The translations under genes and the position numbers were made by a program. Shown in pieces: positions 22,907 through 33,300 of a stretch of 64,000 nt of DNA. The notes under the pieces were generated by a model. That model had not been told where the DNA came from, made no database searches, and saw only the letters and a program-made list of their open reading frames with translations. How positions within the stretch are numbered: position 1 is the first letter of the stretch; every line of letters begins with the position of its first letter. The stretch comes from Streptomyces sp. NBC_00273 (GTDB lineage Bacteria; Actinomycetota; Actinomycetes; Streptomycetales; Streptomycetaceae), in contig NZ_CP108067.1 in assembly GCF_036178145.1 (NCBI RefSeq), positions 8,447,001-8,511,000 of the forward strand, in the 5' to 3' direction.

Positions 22907-25120
22907 CTACGGGTCCCCGCCGGTACGGGAGGCCAGCAGCAGGGCGATGTCGTCCGGCCGGTCGGCGGTGTTGCCCGCCTCGCTGATCAGCCGGTCGGCG
23001 GTCTCGGCCAGCGGGGACGGCCGGGCCGCCGCCAGGGCCGTCCGCAGCCGCTCCACCCCGACGTCGATGTCGAGGCCCGGCTTCTCCACCAGCCCGTCCG
23101 TATACAGGGCGAGGACCGAGCCCGTCGTCAGCTGCAGCTCCGTGACCGGGTACGAGGCCTCCTGGTCGATGCCGAGCACCACCCCGCCCGCCAGGTCCAA
23201 CACCTCGGTCCGGCCGTCCGGGTGGCGCAGCAGCGGTTGGGGGTGCCCCGCCCGGGCGGCCGTCACGGAGCCCGACGCCGGGTCGAGCAACATGTAGCAG
23301 CAGCTCGCGAACTGGCCCGGATCCAGGTCGATGAGCAGCTGATTGGTGCCGCTCACCACCTGTGCCGGGGTGCTGCCGCTGAGCGCGAAGGCCCGTACCG
23401 CGCTGCGCAGTTGGCCCATGGTCGCGGCGGCCGCCACACCGTGGCCCTGGACGTCCCCGATGACCAGGGCGAGCAGGCCGGTGCCCGTCTCGACGACGTC
23501 GTACCAGTCGCCGCCGACGTCCATGCCCTGGGTGCCGGGGAGGTAGCGGCCTACGGTGTCCACGTGCTCGCGCACCGGCAGCCGGTGCGGGAGCAGGGCC
23601 GACTGCAGACCGCGGGCGAGTTCCACCTCGCTGTCGTAGCGCCGGGCCCGCGCGAGCGCCTGCGCGATCAGACCGGCCAGCGCCGTGAGCACCGTACGGT
23701 CCTCCGGGCTGAAGCCGCGCGGCGCGTCGAAGCCGAGGATGCACGAGCCGACCGGCCGGCCGGAGGCGATCAGCGGCAGGAAGGCGCGGGCGCCGACATC
23801 GGCGTCCAGCGGAATGCCCGGATAGGCGGCGGCCAGGTGCTGCATCGACTCGAAGAACAGCGGCCGGCCCGTCGTCAGCGTCTCCACGCCCGGCAGCCGG
23901 ACATCGAGGGAGACCCCGTCGAACCGGTCGAGGAAGCCCTGCGGGAAGCCGGTTTCCCAGGCCAGGTGCAGGTGCCGCTCGTCCAGCAGGTAGATCGCCA
24001 GCTGGCGGCCGCCGAAGGCCGGCAGCAGCTCCTCGGTGACCACCGCCGACACCTGCCGGGCCGTGATCGCCTCCGTCAGCGCGATGGCGAGGGCCACCGG
24101 CCGGTACAGCACCGAGGCCTCGTCGGCGGACGCGTCGAGATCCTCGTACGCGTCCATGTCGGCGTCCACGTCCACGTCCACGTCGGCGTCGGCGTCCATG
24201 TCCGGCCCGGCCCGCGACTCGGGCGCGTAGGCCGGTTTCGCGGACGTGCCCAGTGTCAGGGTCACGCCGTCGGCCGCGGGGTACAGGTCCACCGACAGCC
24301 ACTGCCCGGGCGCGTGCCGGCCGCGCCGGGCGGGGAAGTGCACCGGCTCGCCGGACATGAAACCGGCCCGGAAGTGGTCCTCGTAGGCGGGATGCCCGAG
24401 CCACGGCAGCGCCTCCCACAGCAGCCTTCCCCGCAGCTGGGGCCCGTCGATGCCGAGCAGGTCCTCCGCCGCGGTGTTCACGTAGCCGATCCGACCCTCC
24501 CGGTCCAGGGAGAGCACCGCCTGTGCGAGCCGGTCCGCGGCCCTGCGGGCCCCCTCGGCCCCGGCCTCGGGCGGTGGCGCCGGCACGCCCACCGGGTCGC
24601 CCTCCCACAGCGTCCGCGCCCCGGCCGCCGCGAGCACGGTGAGGTCGGCGGCCAGCTGCTCCGCGGCTCCGCGCAGCCGCTCGCGGTCCGCGGTCCCGAC
24701 CGGGATCCCCGGGGTCGCCTCGCGCAGCACCACCAGCACGCCGAACCGTTCCGTCCCGGCGGTCACCGGCTCGTACAGCGAGCCGAAGGGGAACGGCAGC
24801 CCGGCCGTCAGCTGCGGGAAGCGGCGCATGGCCGACTCCGCGTCGGGCAGGTGGACGGCCTGCCCGGACCGGTAGGCCTCGGCGACCGGGTACGGACGGT
24901 TCACCTGCATCCGCCACCAGGGCCGGAACAGCTGGAGCGGCAGCCCGGTGAACACGGCCATCAGGAGCAGGCCGGTGGTGGGCGAGCGCAGGTAGACGCC
25001 GGCCGCGTACCCACCGACGGCCTCCATCGCGTTCACGGCGGCCCGTGCGAGCACCTGGGCCGTCGCATCAGGGGCATCCGTGGTGTCAGGCGCGGCGCCG
25101 GCGTCGTCCGCTCTGGCCAT
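22907..25120 (-). CDS. PAS/GAF-containing SpoIIE-type PP2C phosphatase
   Basis: The product (about 737 aa) has an N-terminal GAF-like domain (AVGGYAAGVYLRSP), a PAS segment (AVLSLDREGRIGYVNTAAEDLLG), an Asp-rich linker, a GAF domain (IALTEAITARQVSAVV on), and a C-terminal SpoIIE phosphatase with GGDWYDV, GDVQGHG and TDGLVE metal motifs. Such proteins dephosphorylate anti-anti-sigma factors, linking a sensed signal to sigma-factor release. The start is uncertain: ATG 25120 lies 7 nt after the MFS stop; ATG 25159 would overlap that gene by 32 nt. It is probably co-transcribed with the MFS exporter. Confidence 0.88.
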   Translation of the reverse strand: MARADDAGAAPDTTDAPDATAQVLARAAVNAMEAVGGYAAGVYLRSPTTGLLLMAVFTGLPLQLFRPWWRMQVNRPYPVAEAYRSGQAVHLPDAESAMRRFPQLTAGLPFPFGSLYEPVTAGTERFGVLVVLREATPGIPVGTADRERLRGAAEQLAADLTVLAAAGARTLWEGDPVGVPAPPPEAGAEGARRAADRLAQAVLSLDREGRIGYVNTAAEDLLGIDGPQLRGRLLWEALPWLGHPAYEDHFRAGFMSGEPVHFPARRGRHAPGQWLSVDLYPAADGVTLTLGTSAKPAYAPESRAGPDMDADADVDVDVDADMDAYEDLDASADEASVLYRPVALAIALTEAITARQVSAVVTEELLPAFGGRQLAIYLLDERHLHLAWETGFPQGFLDRFDGVSLDVRLPGVETLTTGRPLFFESMQHLAAAYPGIPLDADVGARAFLPLIASGRPVGSCILGFDAPRGFSPEDRTVLTALAGLIAQALARARRYDSEVELARGLQSALLPHRLPVREHVDTVGRYLPGTQGMDVGGDWYDVVETGTGLLALVIGDVQGHGVAAAATMGQLRSAVRAFALSGSTPAQVVSGTNQLLIDLDPGQFASCCYMLLDPASGSVTAARAGHPQPLLRHPDGRTEVLDLAGGVVLGIDQEASYPVTELQLTTGSVLALYTDGLVEKPGLDIDVGVERLRTALAAARPSPLAETADRLISEAGNTADRPDDIALLLASRTGGDP
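24152..24204 (-). repeat. Hexanucleotide tandem repeat coding for Asp-rich linker
   Basis: The plus strand reads GTCCAC/GTCGGC/GTCCAT repeats. Translated on the minus strand this is alternating Asp with Val, Ala or Met (DMDADADVDVDVDADMD). It joins the PAS and second GAF regions of the phosphatase. Confidence 0.85.
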
Positions 25121-25127
25121 CACACAG

Positions 25128-26594
25128 TCAGGATGCGCCCTCGGCCGTGGCTCGTGCATCCCGGCCGTTCCCGCGCCGTCCGGAGGTCCGGTACCCGGTC
25201 ACCACCCCGGCCGCGGCGCACAACAGCACCACGGCCACCGTGCGCAGCGCGGTGCCCATCGCGTCGGTGAAGGCGACGATCTGGGCCGGATCGTGCGGGT
25301 CCCCGTGGAAGCGCGAGGCCAGCACCGTGCCGACCACCGCGACCCCGAGGGCGGCGCCGATCTCCCGGGCCGCGGTGTTCAGCCCCGAGCCGAGCCCGGC
25401 CTGGTGGGAGGGCAGCTCCGTGACCACCGTCAGCGTCAGCGACGGCGCGGACAGGCCCGTACCGACGGACAGCACCAGCAGGTAGAGCGCGTACAGCGGG
25501 TACGGGGTGCCCGCGTCGGCGGTGGAGACCAGCAGCAGCCCCGCTCCGATCAGGCCGAGCCCGGCGCCGACCGGCAGCCGCGGTCCGGTGCGCTCCTGGA
25601 GCCGGGCGCCGAACCTGGGCACCAGGGCCATGCCGACGGTGAGCGGGACGATCGCGAAGCCGGTCTGGGCGGGGGAGAAGCCCTTCGCGTACTGGAGGTA
25701 CTGGGCATTGACGAAGAACAGGGCGAAGAGCCCGAAGAAGCCGGTGCCGATGCCGAGCGCCCCGGCGCGCAGCTTGGGCGAGCGGAAGATCCGCGGATCC
25801 AGCAGCGGGCGGGCGGCGCGCAGGGCATGCACGGTGAAGGCGCCGAGCAGCAGGGCACCCGCGCCGAAGGCGGTCAGGACCTGCACCGAGGCCCAGCCGT
25901 GGGAGGGGCCCTCGATGATGGCGTAGACCACCGCGAGCAGCGCGCCCGCGAGCAGCGCCGCGCCGAGGGGGTCGACGGCGGCGCCGGGCTGCGACGGGGT
26001 ACGGGGGACCGCGCGGGCGACCGCGAGCGCGAGCAGGGCGGCGAGCGGGACGACCGCCCAGAACAGGGCCCGCCAGGTCAGGAACTCCCCGACCAGGCCG
26101 CCGCCGACGTTGCCCGCCAGGCCCCCGAGGCCCGCGGACAGCGTCCAGGTGGCCAGGGCGCGGCCGCGTCGCTCGGGCGGACTCAGGTGGACCAGGACGG
26201 ACATCGTGGCGGGCATGATCAGGGCCGCGCCCGCCCCGCAGACACCGCGGCCCGCGATCAGCACGGCCGGGGTCTGGGCGAGCGCGCTGGCGGCGCCGCC
26301 CACGGCGAACAGGCCGAGCCCGCAGAGCAGGGCGCCCTTGCGGCCGTACCGGTCGCCGAGCGCCCCGGCGGGGATCAGCAGCGCGGCGAAGACGATGACG
26401 TAGGCGTCCACCGACCACAGCAGCTCGCCGGGATCCGGATGCAGGTCGGACGCGGCGAGCTGGGGGATCAGCAGGTTGACGGCGGCGACCATCCCCTGGG
26501 CGACGAGTACGCAGGCGCACAGGACGAGCAGGGCGGGCCGGGTGAGGGAGGGGGCGGGGACGGCGGGATCCTGCGTGAGGGCATGGCGGAGCAC
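25128..26594 (-). CDS. DHA2-type MFS drug exporter (EmrB/QacA-like)
   Basis: The 488-aa protein has 14 membrane segments. Motif A GALGDRYGRKGALL follows helix 2, and helix 5 has the exporter signature region CGAGAALIMPATMSVL. GTG at 26594 is preceded by GAGGAG 5 nt upstream. Members export drugs, dyes or secondary metabolites using proton motive force. It is divergent from a LysR gene and followed by the PP2C gene. Confidence 0.9.
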   Translation of the reverse strand: MLRHALTQDPAVPAPSLTRPALLVLCACVLVAQGMVAAVNLLIPQLAASDLHPDPGELLWSVDAYVIVFAALLIPAGALGDRYGRKGALLCGLGLFAVGGAASALAQTPAVLIAGRGVCGAGAALIMPATMSVLVHLSPPERRGRALATWTLSAGLGGLAGNVGGGLVGEFLTWRALFWAVVPLAALLALAVARAVPRTPSQPGAAVDPLGAALLAGALLAVVYAIIEGPSHGWASVQVLTAFGAGALLLGAFTVHALRAARPLLDPRIFRSPKLRAGALGIGTGFFGLFALFFVNAQYLQYAKGFSPAQTGFAIVPLTVGMALVPRFGARLQERTGPRLPVGAGLGLIGAGLLLVSTADAGTPYPLYALYLLVLSVGTGLSAPSLTLTVVTELPSHQAGLGSGLNTAAREIGAALGVAVVGTVLASRFHGDPHDPAQIVAFTDAMGTALRTVAVVLLCAAAGVVTGYRTSGRRGNGRDARATAEGAS

Positions 26595-26742
26595 GGCTTC
26601 TCCTCGGAGTCGGGGACGGTACGGCGGAAGGAAGGGGTGTGGTGGGGCCGGCGGGCCGGTCCGGGCCGGCCGGGGCCATCACCCGTGGTTCACCGTAGGG
26701 TTGGACCGATCTGCTTTCCAGTGCAAGTTGTGCAAGGGATGT

Positions 26743-27693
26743 ATGCGTGTGACGCAATCCGGGTTGGACCTGAATCTCCTCGTCGCTCTGGACGTCCTCC
26801 TGGAGGAGGCGAGCGTGTCCCGGGCGGCGGCCCGCATGCACCTGTCCGAGCCCGCCATGAGCCGCACCCTCGGTCGGATCCGCAAGGCCCTCGGCGACCC
26901 GGTCCTGGTCAGGGCCGGCCGCGTCATGGTGCCCACCCCGCACGCGCTCGCCGTGCAGGGCGAGGTCCGTGCGGTCGTGGACCGGGCCCGCGCCCTCTTC
27001 CTCACGGGCACCGAGGTGGACCTGCCCACGCTCACGCGCACCTTCACCGTCCTGGCCAACGACGCCTTCACCGCCGTGTACGGGGCCACGCTCTTCAACC
27101 GGGTGACCCGCGAGGCGCCGGGGGTGAGGCTGCGCTTCCTCTCGGAGAGCCACGTGGACGTCCCCGCCCTGCGCGAGGGCGTCGCCGACCTGGAACTGGG
27201 CGTCGTCGACACCCGTTCCCCCGAGGTGCGCGTCGAGCACCTCGCCGACGAGCGCATGCTGGGCGTCGTACGCCACGGGCACCCGCTGCTCCGCGGCCGC
27301 ATCACGGTGCGCCGTTTCGCCGCGGCCGAGCACCTGACCGCATCCCGGCGCGGCCGCCTCGAAGGCCCGGTGGACGCCGCCCTCGCCGAGCAGGGGCTGT
27401 CCCGGCGCGTGGTGGGCAGCGTGGGGACCTTCCCCACCTCCCTGTTCGTCCTGCGCGAGAGCGACCTGGTCGGACTGATGACCAGCCAGGTCGAGCCGCT
27501 CGCCGCCGCGCTGGGGCTGGCGGCCTTCGAGATCCCGCTCGACCTGCCGCCCCTGCCCTTCGGCATGGCCTGGCACCCGCGCCACGACGCGGACCCGGCG
27601 CACGCCTGGCTGCGCGCCTGCGCCCGCGAGCTGGTCCCGGCCGGACCGGAACGTTCCACGGCCGGCCCGGAGCGCTCCGGGCCGGCGCGATAG
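26743..27693 (+). CDS. LysR-family regulator (NodD/LeuO-like)
   Basis: The 316-aa protein starts MRVTQSGLDLNLLVALDVLL and has the HTH AAARMHLSEPAMSRTLGRIRK, typical of the NodD/NahR branch. AGGGA lies about 5 nt before the ATG. The C-terminus ends in a duplicated GPERS motif. It is divergent from the drug exporter (148 bp between starts), which it probably controls. The intergenic region contains the repeated TGCAAG element (26723-26735 region) as a possible site. Confidence 0.9.
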   Translation: MRVTQSGLDLNLLVALDVLLEEASVSRAAARMHLSEPAMSRTLGRIRKALGDPVLVRAGRVMVPTPHALAVQGEVRAVVDRARALFLTGTEVDLPTLTRTFTVLANDAFTAVYGATLFNRVTREAPGVRLRFLSESHVDVPALREGVADLELGVVDTRSPEVRVEHLADERMLGVVRHGHPLLRGRITVRRFAAAEHLTASRRGRLEGPVDAALAEQGLSRRVVGSVGTFPTSLFVLRESDLVGLMTSQVEPLAAALGLAAFEIPLDLPPLPFGMAWHPRHDADPAHAWLRACARELVPAGPERSTAGPERSGPAR

Positions 27694-27808
27694 GCCGACC
27701 GCTTCCCTCGTCCGGGGGACGCACGGGTGTGCGGACCACTGCCCGGACGGCGTCGCGGGGCACGATACGCAGGCGTCCCACCCCCGGTAGGCCCCCGGAA
27801 GGCAGAGC

Positions 27809-28546
27809 ATGCGGTTCCAGTACGACACCATCGGCGAGCGCTACGCGGAGTCCACGAGCACGGCGGCGTTCTCCGCGGCCGACACCTACACCCTGCACGG
27901 AGCCCTCGACGCCCTCGGCGGGGTGCGCGGGCTCGACGCCCTCGACCTGGCCTGCGGATACGGATACAACACCCGCCTGCTGGCCCGCGGCGGAGCCCGG
28001 CGGACCGTCGGCGTCGACGTCTCGGAGGAGATGATCCGGCTGGCCCGCGCGCACGAGGCGACCAAGGACCGGGCGGACGTCGAGTACCACGTCGCCGACG
28101 CCGCCGGCCTGCCGCACCTGGGTCCCTTCGACCTGGCGACCGCCGCGTACGTCTTCAGCTACGCGCCCGACCGCAGGTCCCTGCACGCGATGTTCCGGTC
28201 CGTCCGCGCCAATCTGCGGGCGGGCGGGCGGCTGCTCGCCATCGTCCCCAACGCGGGGGCGTTCCCGCGCGTGGACTGGTCGCCGTACGGAGTGCGCATC
28301 CTCGACCGGGTCCCGGACGGCGACGCTCCGCTGCTCAAGGCGCACTTCCTGACCGAGCCGCCGGTGCCCTTCGAATTCCGCGAGTGGGCCCACGCCGACC
28401 TCGCCGAGGCCGCCGTCGAGGCGGGCTTCGTCACCGTCGGCTGGCAGCCGAACCGGACCCCGCCCGCCGACGCCGAACGGGACGAGGCGTACTGGACGGC
28501 CTACCGGGCCTGGCCGATCAGCTCCCTGATGACCTGCACGGCGTAG
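27809..28546 (+). CDS. Class I SAM-dependent methyltransferase
   Basis: The 245-aa protein has SAM motif I LDLACGYGYNTRLLARGG (about residues 45-62), motif II VGVDVSEEMI, and motif post I VEYHVADA. The N-terminus MRFQYDTIGERYAES is common in small-molecule methyltransferases. Substrate is unknown. A ribosome site GGAAGG precedes the ATG by about 7 nt. It is convergent with the esterase gene. Confidence 0.9.
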   Translation: MRFQYDTIGERYAESTSTAAFSAADTYTLHGALDALGGVRGLDALDLACGYGYNTRLLARGGARRTVGVDVSEEMIRLARAHEATKDRADVEYHVADAAGLPHLGPFDLATAAYVFSYAPDRRSLHAMFRSVRANLRAGGRLLAIVPNAGAFPRVDWSPYGVRILDRVPDGDAPLLKAHFLTEPPVPFEFREWAHADLAEAAVEAGFVTVGWQPNRTPPADAERDEAYWTAYRAWPISSLMTCTA

Positions 28547-28578
28547 GCCGTCGGCGATCCGCCGTCACCGCCGTGCCC

Positions 28579-29487
28579 TCAGAGCTCCGCCGTCGACCGG
28601 ATCAGCTCGACGATCCGCTCGCGCGCCGCCCGCCCCTCCGGCACGGGCAGCAGCGGGTACCCGTGCGGCAGCCCCGCCGCCTCGTGGAACTCCACCTCGG
28701 CCCCGTCCGCTCGGGCCCGGCGCAGCAGCTCCCGGCTGTCCGTGGTCAGCACGTCCCGGGTCCCGGTGAACACCGTCATCGGCGCCAGCCCGGCGAAGCC
28801 GCCGTGCAGCGGGCTCACCCGGGGATCTTCGACGTCCAGGGTTCCGGCGTACAGCCGCCCGGCCTCCAGCAGCCCCGGGCGGGCCAGCAGCGGATCGGCC
28901 GCCTCGATGGCCGCCTGGTCCGGATGGCTCATGGTCACGTCCAGCCAGGGCGAGATCAGCACGATCCGGGACGGCTGGTCCCCGGTGCGGTCGCGCAGCC
29001 GCTGCGCGGCCGCCAGCGCCAGCCCGGCTCCGGCGGAGTCGCCGATCAGCACCGTCCCGCCGGAGCCGCCGCTCGCGATCAGACCGCTCAGCAGGTCGGC
29101 GGCGACCGGGACGGTCCGGTCGGCGGTACCGCGCGGAGCGAGGATGTACGCGGGTACGACCACCCGCGCACGCGCCCGCGTCACCAGGGTCCGGATCAGC
29201 GCCCAGTGCGGGCGCTCCAGCTCGTGGACGTAGCCGCCGCCGTGCACGTACAGCACGTGGGCCGCCGGCTCCGCCCCGAGCGGGGAGACGTCGTACACCG
29301 GCCAGGCCCCCACGAAGGTCCGCGAGATGTCGGCGACCCGCCCCAGCGACCGCGGCGGCAGATGGGAAGCCGGCCGGCGGGCGGACTCCGCCACCCGGGT
29401 CCGGACGGCCTCCGCGCTCGCGTACCGTCTTCGCCGTCCCACCGCGACCAGCGCCGCCGACAGCGCCCTGCTGCGCAGACTCGGCAC
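28579..29487 (-). CDS. Alpha/beta hydrolase of the HSL (hormone-sensitive lipase) family
   Basis: The 302-aa enzyme has the HSL oxyanion motif HGGGY, the nucleophile GDSAG, an Asp in GTRDVLT and the catalytic His in LPHGYPL. Such enzymes are esterases or lipases for short acyl chains. Two GTG starts are close; I prefer 29487 because GGAGGTGAGG lies just upstream, while 29496 sits inside it. No signal peptide is evident. It is divergent from tdh, with about 210 bp between. Confidence 0.88.
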   Translation of the reverse strand: MPSLRSRALSAALVAVGRRRRYASAEAVRTRVAESARRPASHLPPRSLGRVADISRTFVGAWPVYDVSPLGAEPAAHVLYVHGGGYVHELERPHWALIRTLVTRARARVVVPAYILAPRGTADRTVPVAADLLSGLIASGGSGGTVLIGDSAGAGLALAAAQRLRDRTGDQPSRIVLISPWLDVTMSHPDQAAIEAADPLLARPGLLEAGRLYAGTLDVEDPRVSPLHGGFAGLAPMTVFTGTRDVLTTDSRELLRRARADGAEVEFHEAAGLPHGYPLLPVPEGRAARERIVELIRSTAEL

Positions 29488-29700
29488 GCCCCTCACCTCC
29501 CCGTTTTCCCTCGCGCCGTCTCCAGCGCGAGCCCCTTCCCGGTCACGGGAGGAGCATAGGCGTGAAGCTGCGCTGTCGACCCGTTTAAGAAAGTCTCGAT
29601 GGACTGATCACCGCACCGATCGGCAGATTGGTGCACGTCACCGCCGCCGTTCGGGCCCATCCGCCCGCGGCGTACCCTTCCGCATGCCTGGAGCCACCCC

Positions 29701-30729
29701 ATGAAGGCACTCGTCAAGCACAAGGCAGAACCCGGCCTGTGGCTCATGGACGTCCCCGAGCCCGAATACGGCCCCGGCGACGTGCTGATCAAGGTGCTGC
29801 GCACCGGCATCTGCGGGACCGACCTGCACATCCGCGCCTGGGACGGCTGGGCGCAGGGCGCGGTCAAGACCCCCCTCGTCCTCGGCCACGAGTTCGTCGG
29901 CGAGGTCGCGGCGCTCGGCGCGGACGTCCAGGACATCGAGGTCGGCGCGCTGGTCAGCGGCGAGGGCCACCTGGTGTGCGGCAAGTGCCGCAACTGCCTG
30001 GCCGGCCGCCGCCACCTGTGCCGCAGCACGATCGGGCTCGGGGTCGGCCGCGACGGCGCCTTCGCCGAGTACGTGGTCCTGCCCGCCCAGAACGTGTGGG
30101 TGCACCGCACCCCCGTGGACCTGGACGTCGCCGCGATCTTCGACCCCTTCGGCAACGCCGTGCACACGGCGCTGTCCTTCCCGCTGGTCGGCGAGGACGT
30201 GCTGATCACCGGCGCCGGCCCGATCGGGATCATGGCGGCGGCCGTGGCCAAGCACGCCGGCGCCCGCAACGTGGTCATCACCGACGTCAGCCCCGAGCGC
30301 CTGGAGATCGCCCGCAAGGCGGGCGCCACCCTCGCCGTCAACGTCGCCGAGTCCTCGATCGCCGAGGCGCAGGCCAAGCTCGGCCTGCGCGAGGGCTTCG
30401 ACATCGGCCTGGAGATGTCCGGCCGCGCCGAGGCCATGCGCGACATGATCGACAACATGACGCACGGCGGCCGGATCGCCATGCTGGGCCTGCCCGCGCA
30501 GGAGTTCCCGGTGGACTGGGCGAAGGTCGTCACCTCGATGATCACGATCAAGGGCATCTACGGCCGTGAGATGTTCGAGACCTGGTACGCGATGACCGTG
30601 CTGCTGGAGGGCGGGCTCGACCTGAGCCCGGTCATCACCGGCCGCTATTCGCACCGCGACTTCGAGGCCGCCTTCGACGAGGCGTCGACCGCCCGCAGCG
30701 GCAAGATCATCCTGGACTGGACGGCGTAA
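29701..30729 (+). CDS. tdh: L-threonine 3-dehydrogenase
   Basis: The 342-aa zinc-dependent dehydrogenase matches E. coli Tdh: C38 (GICGTDLH), H63-E64 (LGHEFVGE), structural-zinc cysteines in [15 protein letters not shown], and the NAD loop [14 protein letters not shown]. It oxidises threonine to 2-amino-3-oxobutyrate. GGAG lies 8 nt before ATG. It is followed by kbl, the next pathway step, after a 120-bp spacer with a strong hairpin. Confidence 0.95.
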   Translation: MKALVKHKAEPGLWLMDVPEPEYGPGDVLIKVLRTGICGTDLHIRAWDGWAQGAVKTPLVLGHEFVGEVAALGADVQDIEVGALVSGEGHLVCGKCRNCLAGRRHLCRSTIGLGVGRDGAFAEYVVLPAQNVWVHRTPVDLDVAAIFDPFGNAVHTALSFPLVGEDVLITGAGPIGIMAAAVAKHAGARNVVITDVSPERLEIARKAGATLAVNVAESSIAEAQAKLGLREGFDIGLEMSGRAEAMRDMIDNMTHGGRIAMLGLPAQEFPVDWAKVVTSMITIKGIYGREMFETWYAMTVLLEGGLDLSPVITGRYSHRDFEAAFDEASTARSGKIILDWTA

Positions 30730-30766
30730 CCACCCGCCCGCCACGCCCAACGAACCACCTCCCTCC

Positions 30767-30809
30767 GGGCCGGGCCCCGCACACCCTCCCCCTCCGCGGG
30801 GCCCGGCCC
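30767..30809 (+). terminator. Strong hairpin between tdh and kbl
   Basis: GGGCCGGGCCCCGC (30767-30780) pairs with GCGGGGCCCGGCCC (30796-30809), loop 15 nt. In the tdh-kbl spacer it may be a terminator, an attenuator, or an mRNA-stabilising element that sets unequal expression. Confidence 0.65.
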
Positions 30810-30849
30810 CCTCCCTCGTCGCCCTCCGCCGCACAAGGAGAACCGCACC

Positions 30850-32058
30850 ATGTTCGAGACCGTCCGCGAGGACCTGCGCTCCACCCTCGACGAGATCCGC
30901 GCCGCCGGCCTGCACAAGCCCGAGCGCGTCATCGGCACCCCGCAGAACGCGGCCGTCGCCGTCACCTCGGGCGGCGCCCCCGGCGAGGTGCTCAACTTCT
31001 GCGCCAACAACTACCTGGGGCTGGCCGACCACCCCGAGGTCGTCGCCGCCGCGAAGGACGCGCTGGACCGCTGGGGCTACGGAATGGCCTCCGTCCGCTT
31101 CATCTGCGGCACCCAGGAGGTGCACAAGGAGCTGGAAGCGCGGCTCTCGTCCTTCCTCGGCCAGGAAGACACGATCCTCTACTCCTCCTGCTTCGACGCC
31201 AACGGCGGCGTCTTCGAGACCCTGCTCGGCGCCGAGGACGCGGTCATCTCCGACGCCCTCAACCACGCCTCGATCATCGACGGCATCCGCCTCTCCAAGG
31301 CCCGCCGCTTCCGCTACGCCAACCGCGACCTTGCCGAGCTCGAAGCCCGCCTGAAGGAAGCCACCGAGGGCGGCGCCCGCCGCAAGCTGATCGTCACCGA
31401 CGGCGTCTTCTCCATGGACGGCTACGTCGCCCCGCTCGCCGAGATCTGCGACCTGGCCGACCGCTACGACGCCATGGTCATGGTCGACGACTCGCACGCC
31501 GTCGGCTTCGTCGGCCCCGGCGGCCGCGGCACCCCCGAACTGCACGGCGTCATGGACCGCGTCGACATCATCACCGGCACCCTCGGAAAGGCCCTCGGCG
31601 GCGCCTCCGGCGGTTACGTCGCGGCCCGCGCCGAGATCGTGGAGCTGCTGCGCCAGCGCTCGCGCCCGTACCTCTTCTCCAACTCCCTCGCCCCGGTCAT
31701 CGCAGCCGCCTCCCTCAAGGTCCTCGACCTGCTGGAGTCGGCCGGTGACCTGCGCGAACACCTCGCCGCCAACACCGCGCTCTTCCGTACGAAGATGACC
31801 GAGGCCGGCTTCGAGATCCTGCCCGGCGACCACGCCATCGCCCCGGTCATGATCGGTGACGCGGCCGAGGCGGCCAAGATGGCGGAGCTGCTCCTGGAGC
31901 GCGGCGTGTACGTGATCGGCTTCTCCTACCCGGTGGTGCCGATGGGCGCGGCGCGCATCCGCGTCCAGCTCTCCGCCGCCCACTCGACGGCCGACGTCGA
32001 GCGCGCGGTGGCCGCCTTCATCGACGCCCGCGCCGCCCTCGGCACCGCCGGGGCCTGA
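30850..32058 (+). CDS. kbl: Glycine C-acetyltransferase (2-amino-3-ketobutyrate CoA ligase)
   Basis: The 402-aa PLP enzyme has the alpha-oxoamine synthase signature: NYLGLADHP, the PLP Lys K247 in [23 protein letters not shown] and SNSLAP. It splits 2-amino-3-oxobutyrate with CoA into glycine and acetyl-CoA, completing threonine catabolism after Tdh. AAGGAG lies 8-9 nt before the ATG. A LysR gene follows 39 bp later. Confidence 0.95.
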   Translation: MFETVREDLRSTLDEIRAAGLHKPERVIGTPQNAAVAVTSGGAPGEVLNFCANNYLGLADHPEVVAAAKDALDRWGYGMASVRFICGTQEVHKELEARLSSFLGQEDTILYSSCFDANGGVFETLLGAEDAVISDALNHASIIDGIRLSKARRFRYANRDLAELEARLKEATEGGARRKLIVTDGVFSMDGYVAPLAEICDLADRYDAMVMVDDSHAVGFVGPGGRGTPELHGVMDRVDIITGTLGKALGGASGGYVAARAEIVELLRQRSRPYLFSNSLAPVIAAASLKVLDLLESAGDLREHLAANTALFRTKMTEAGFEILPGDHAIAPVMIGDAAEAAKMAELLLERGVYVIGFSYPVVPMGAARIRVQLSAAHSTADVERAVAAFIDARAALGTAGA

Positions 32059-32097
32059 GGGGCTCGAGAGGTCTGTGCACCCTGAGACAATGGTGGG

Positions 32098-33012
32098 GTG
32101 ATCGACCCCCGCCGGCTGCGCATCCTGCGGGCCGTGGCGGACCACCGTACGGTGACCGCCGCGGCCGCAGCCCTGTACCTCACCCCCTCCGCCGTCTCCC
32201 AGCAGCTCGCTGCGCTGGAGCAGGAGACGGGCCACGCGCTGCTCACCCGCAGCGGTCGCGGCGTACGGCTCACGGCGGCCGGTGAGATCCTGCTCGGCCA
32301 CGCGCACGAGGTGCTCGCGCAGCTGGAGCGGGCGGAGGCGGAACTCGCGGCGTACGCGGGCGGTTCGGCGGGCGAGGTCACCGTCGCCGCCTTCGCCACG
32401 GGCATCGCGGAAGTACTGGCCCCGGCCATCGCCCGGCTCGCGCTGGAACGGCCGGGCATCCGGCTGCGGGTCCGCGACGCGGAAGGTGACCAGAGTCTGC
32501 CGCAGCTGCTGGACGGCGAGGCGGACCTCGCGCTGGCCGTCGAGTACCGGGGCGGCCCGGGCGCCGACGACGCGCGGCTGTCCGTCCTCCCGCTGTACGC
32601 GGAACCCTTCGACGCCGTCCTGCCCTCGGGGCACCCGCTGGCCGACCTGCCCGCGGTGTCGCTGGCCGACCTCTCCGACTCGGACTGGGTGGGCCAGTAC
32701 CCCGGCAACCCGTGCCACGACGTGACGCTGCTCGCCTGCGAACTGGCGGGCTTCCAGCCCCGGCTCGTGCACTCCTCGGACGACTTCCGCGCCGTGACGG
32801 CGCTGGTGGGCGCAGGGGCCGGAGTGGCGCTCGTCCCGCGCTCGGCCCTGCGCGGCATGGACCTCAAGGAGGTCCAGGTCCGCCCGGTCACGGGCCCGGC
32901 GGCCACCCGCCGCGTCTTCGCGGCCACTCGCCGCGGCGGCGAGACCCACCCCCTGATCGCGCCCGTCCTGGCCGCCCTGGTCCGGGAGTCGGAGCGGCTC
33001 CCGGCGCACTGA
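32098..33012 (+). CDS. LysR-family regulator
   Basis: The 304-aa protein begins (GTG) MIDPRRLRILRAVADHRTVT with HTH AAAALYLTPSAVSQQLAALEQ and a periplasmic-binding-like effector domain. It follows kbl co-directionally, 39 bp away, and could regulate the tdh-kbl unit, but it is equally common as an unlinked regulator. No divergent partner is present. Confidence 0.9.
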   Translation: MIDPRRLRILRAVADHRTVTAAAAALYLTPSAVSQQLAALEQETGHALLTRSGRGVRLTAAGEILLGHAHEVLAQLERAEAELAAYAGGSAGEVTVAAFATGIAEVLAPAIARLALERPGIRLRVRDAEGDQSLPQLLDGEADLALAVEYRGGPGADDARLSVLPLYAEPFDAVLPSGHPLADLPAVSLADLSDSDWVGQYPGNPCHDVTLLACELAGFQPRLVHSSDDFRAVTALVGAGAGVALVPRSALRGMDLKEVQVRPVTGPAATRRVFAATRRGGETHPLIAPVLAALVRESERLPAH

Positions 33013-33300
33013 GCACCGCCCGGGTCCGGCGGCCGGATCCGCGAGCGGACGGTCCCGGGCGCCATGGCGTGCGAGCTGCGTTCCGACCGTGCCGCAGCCC
33101 GATCTCCCGGGCGGGCGGGGGGCTTTGCGGCTGTGCTCGCGTCGCAGGAGTCGGCGGACGACGATACGCTTTTGCTGAGAGTGCCAATAGTCCACGGCGG
33201 TTCCCGTAAGCGGAACGGTCACGCGACGGGCGCTCGGGGGCATCCACCCGCTCTGATGATGCGTTTCCTTACCCTCCGCATGTGCGTTGAGGAGGACATC

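Noticed and set aside
33061..33300. Upstream extension of the metalloprotease frame that might supply a signal peptide
   Set aside because: The added residues are not a Sec or Tat signal, and GAGGAGG precedes only the ATG at 33301.
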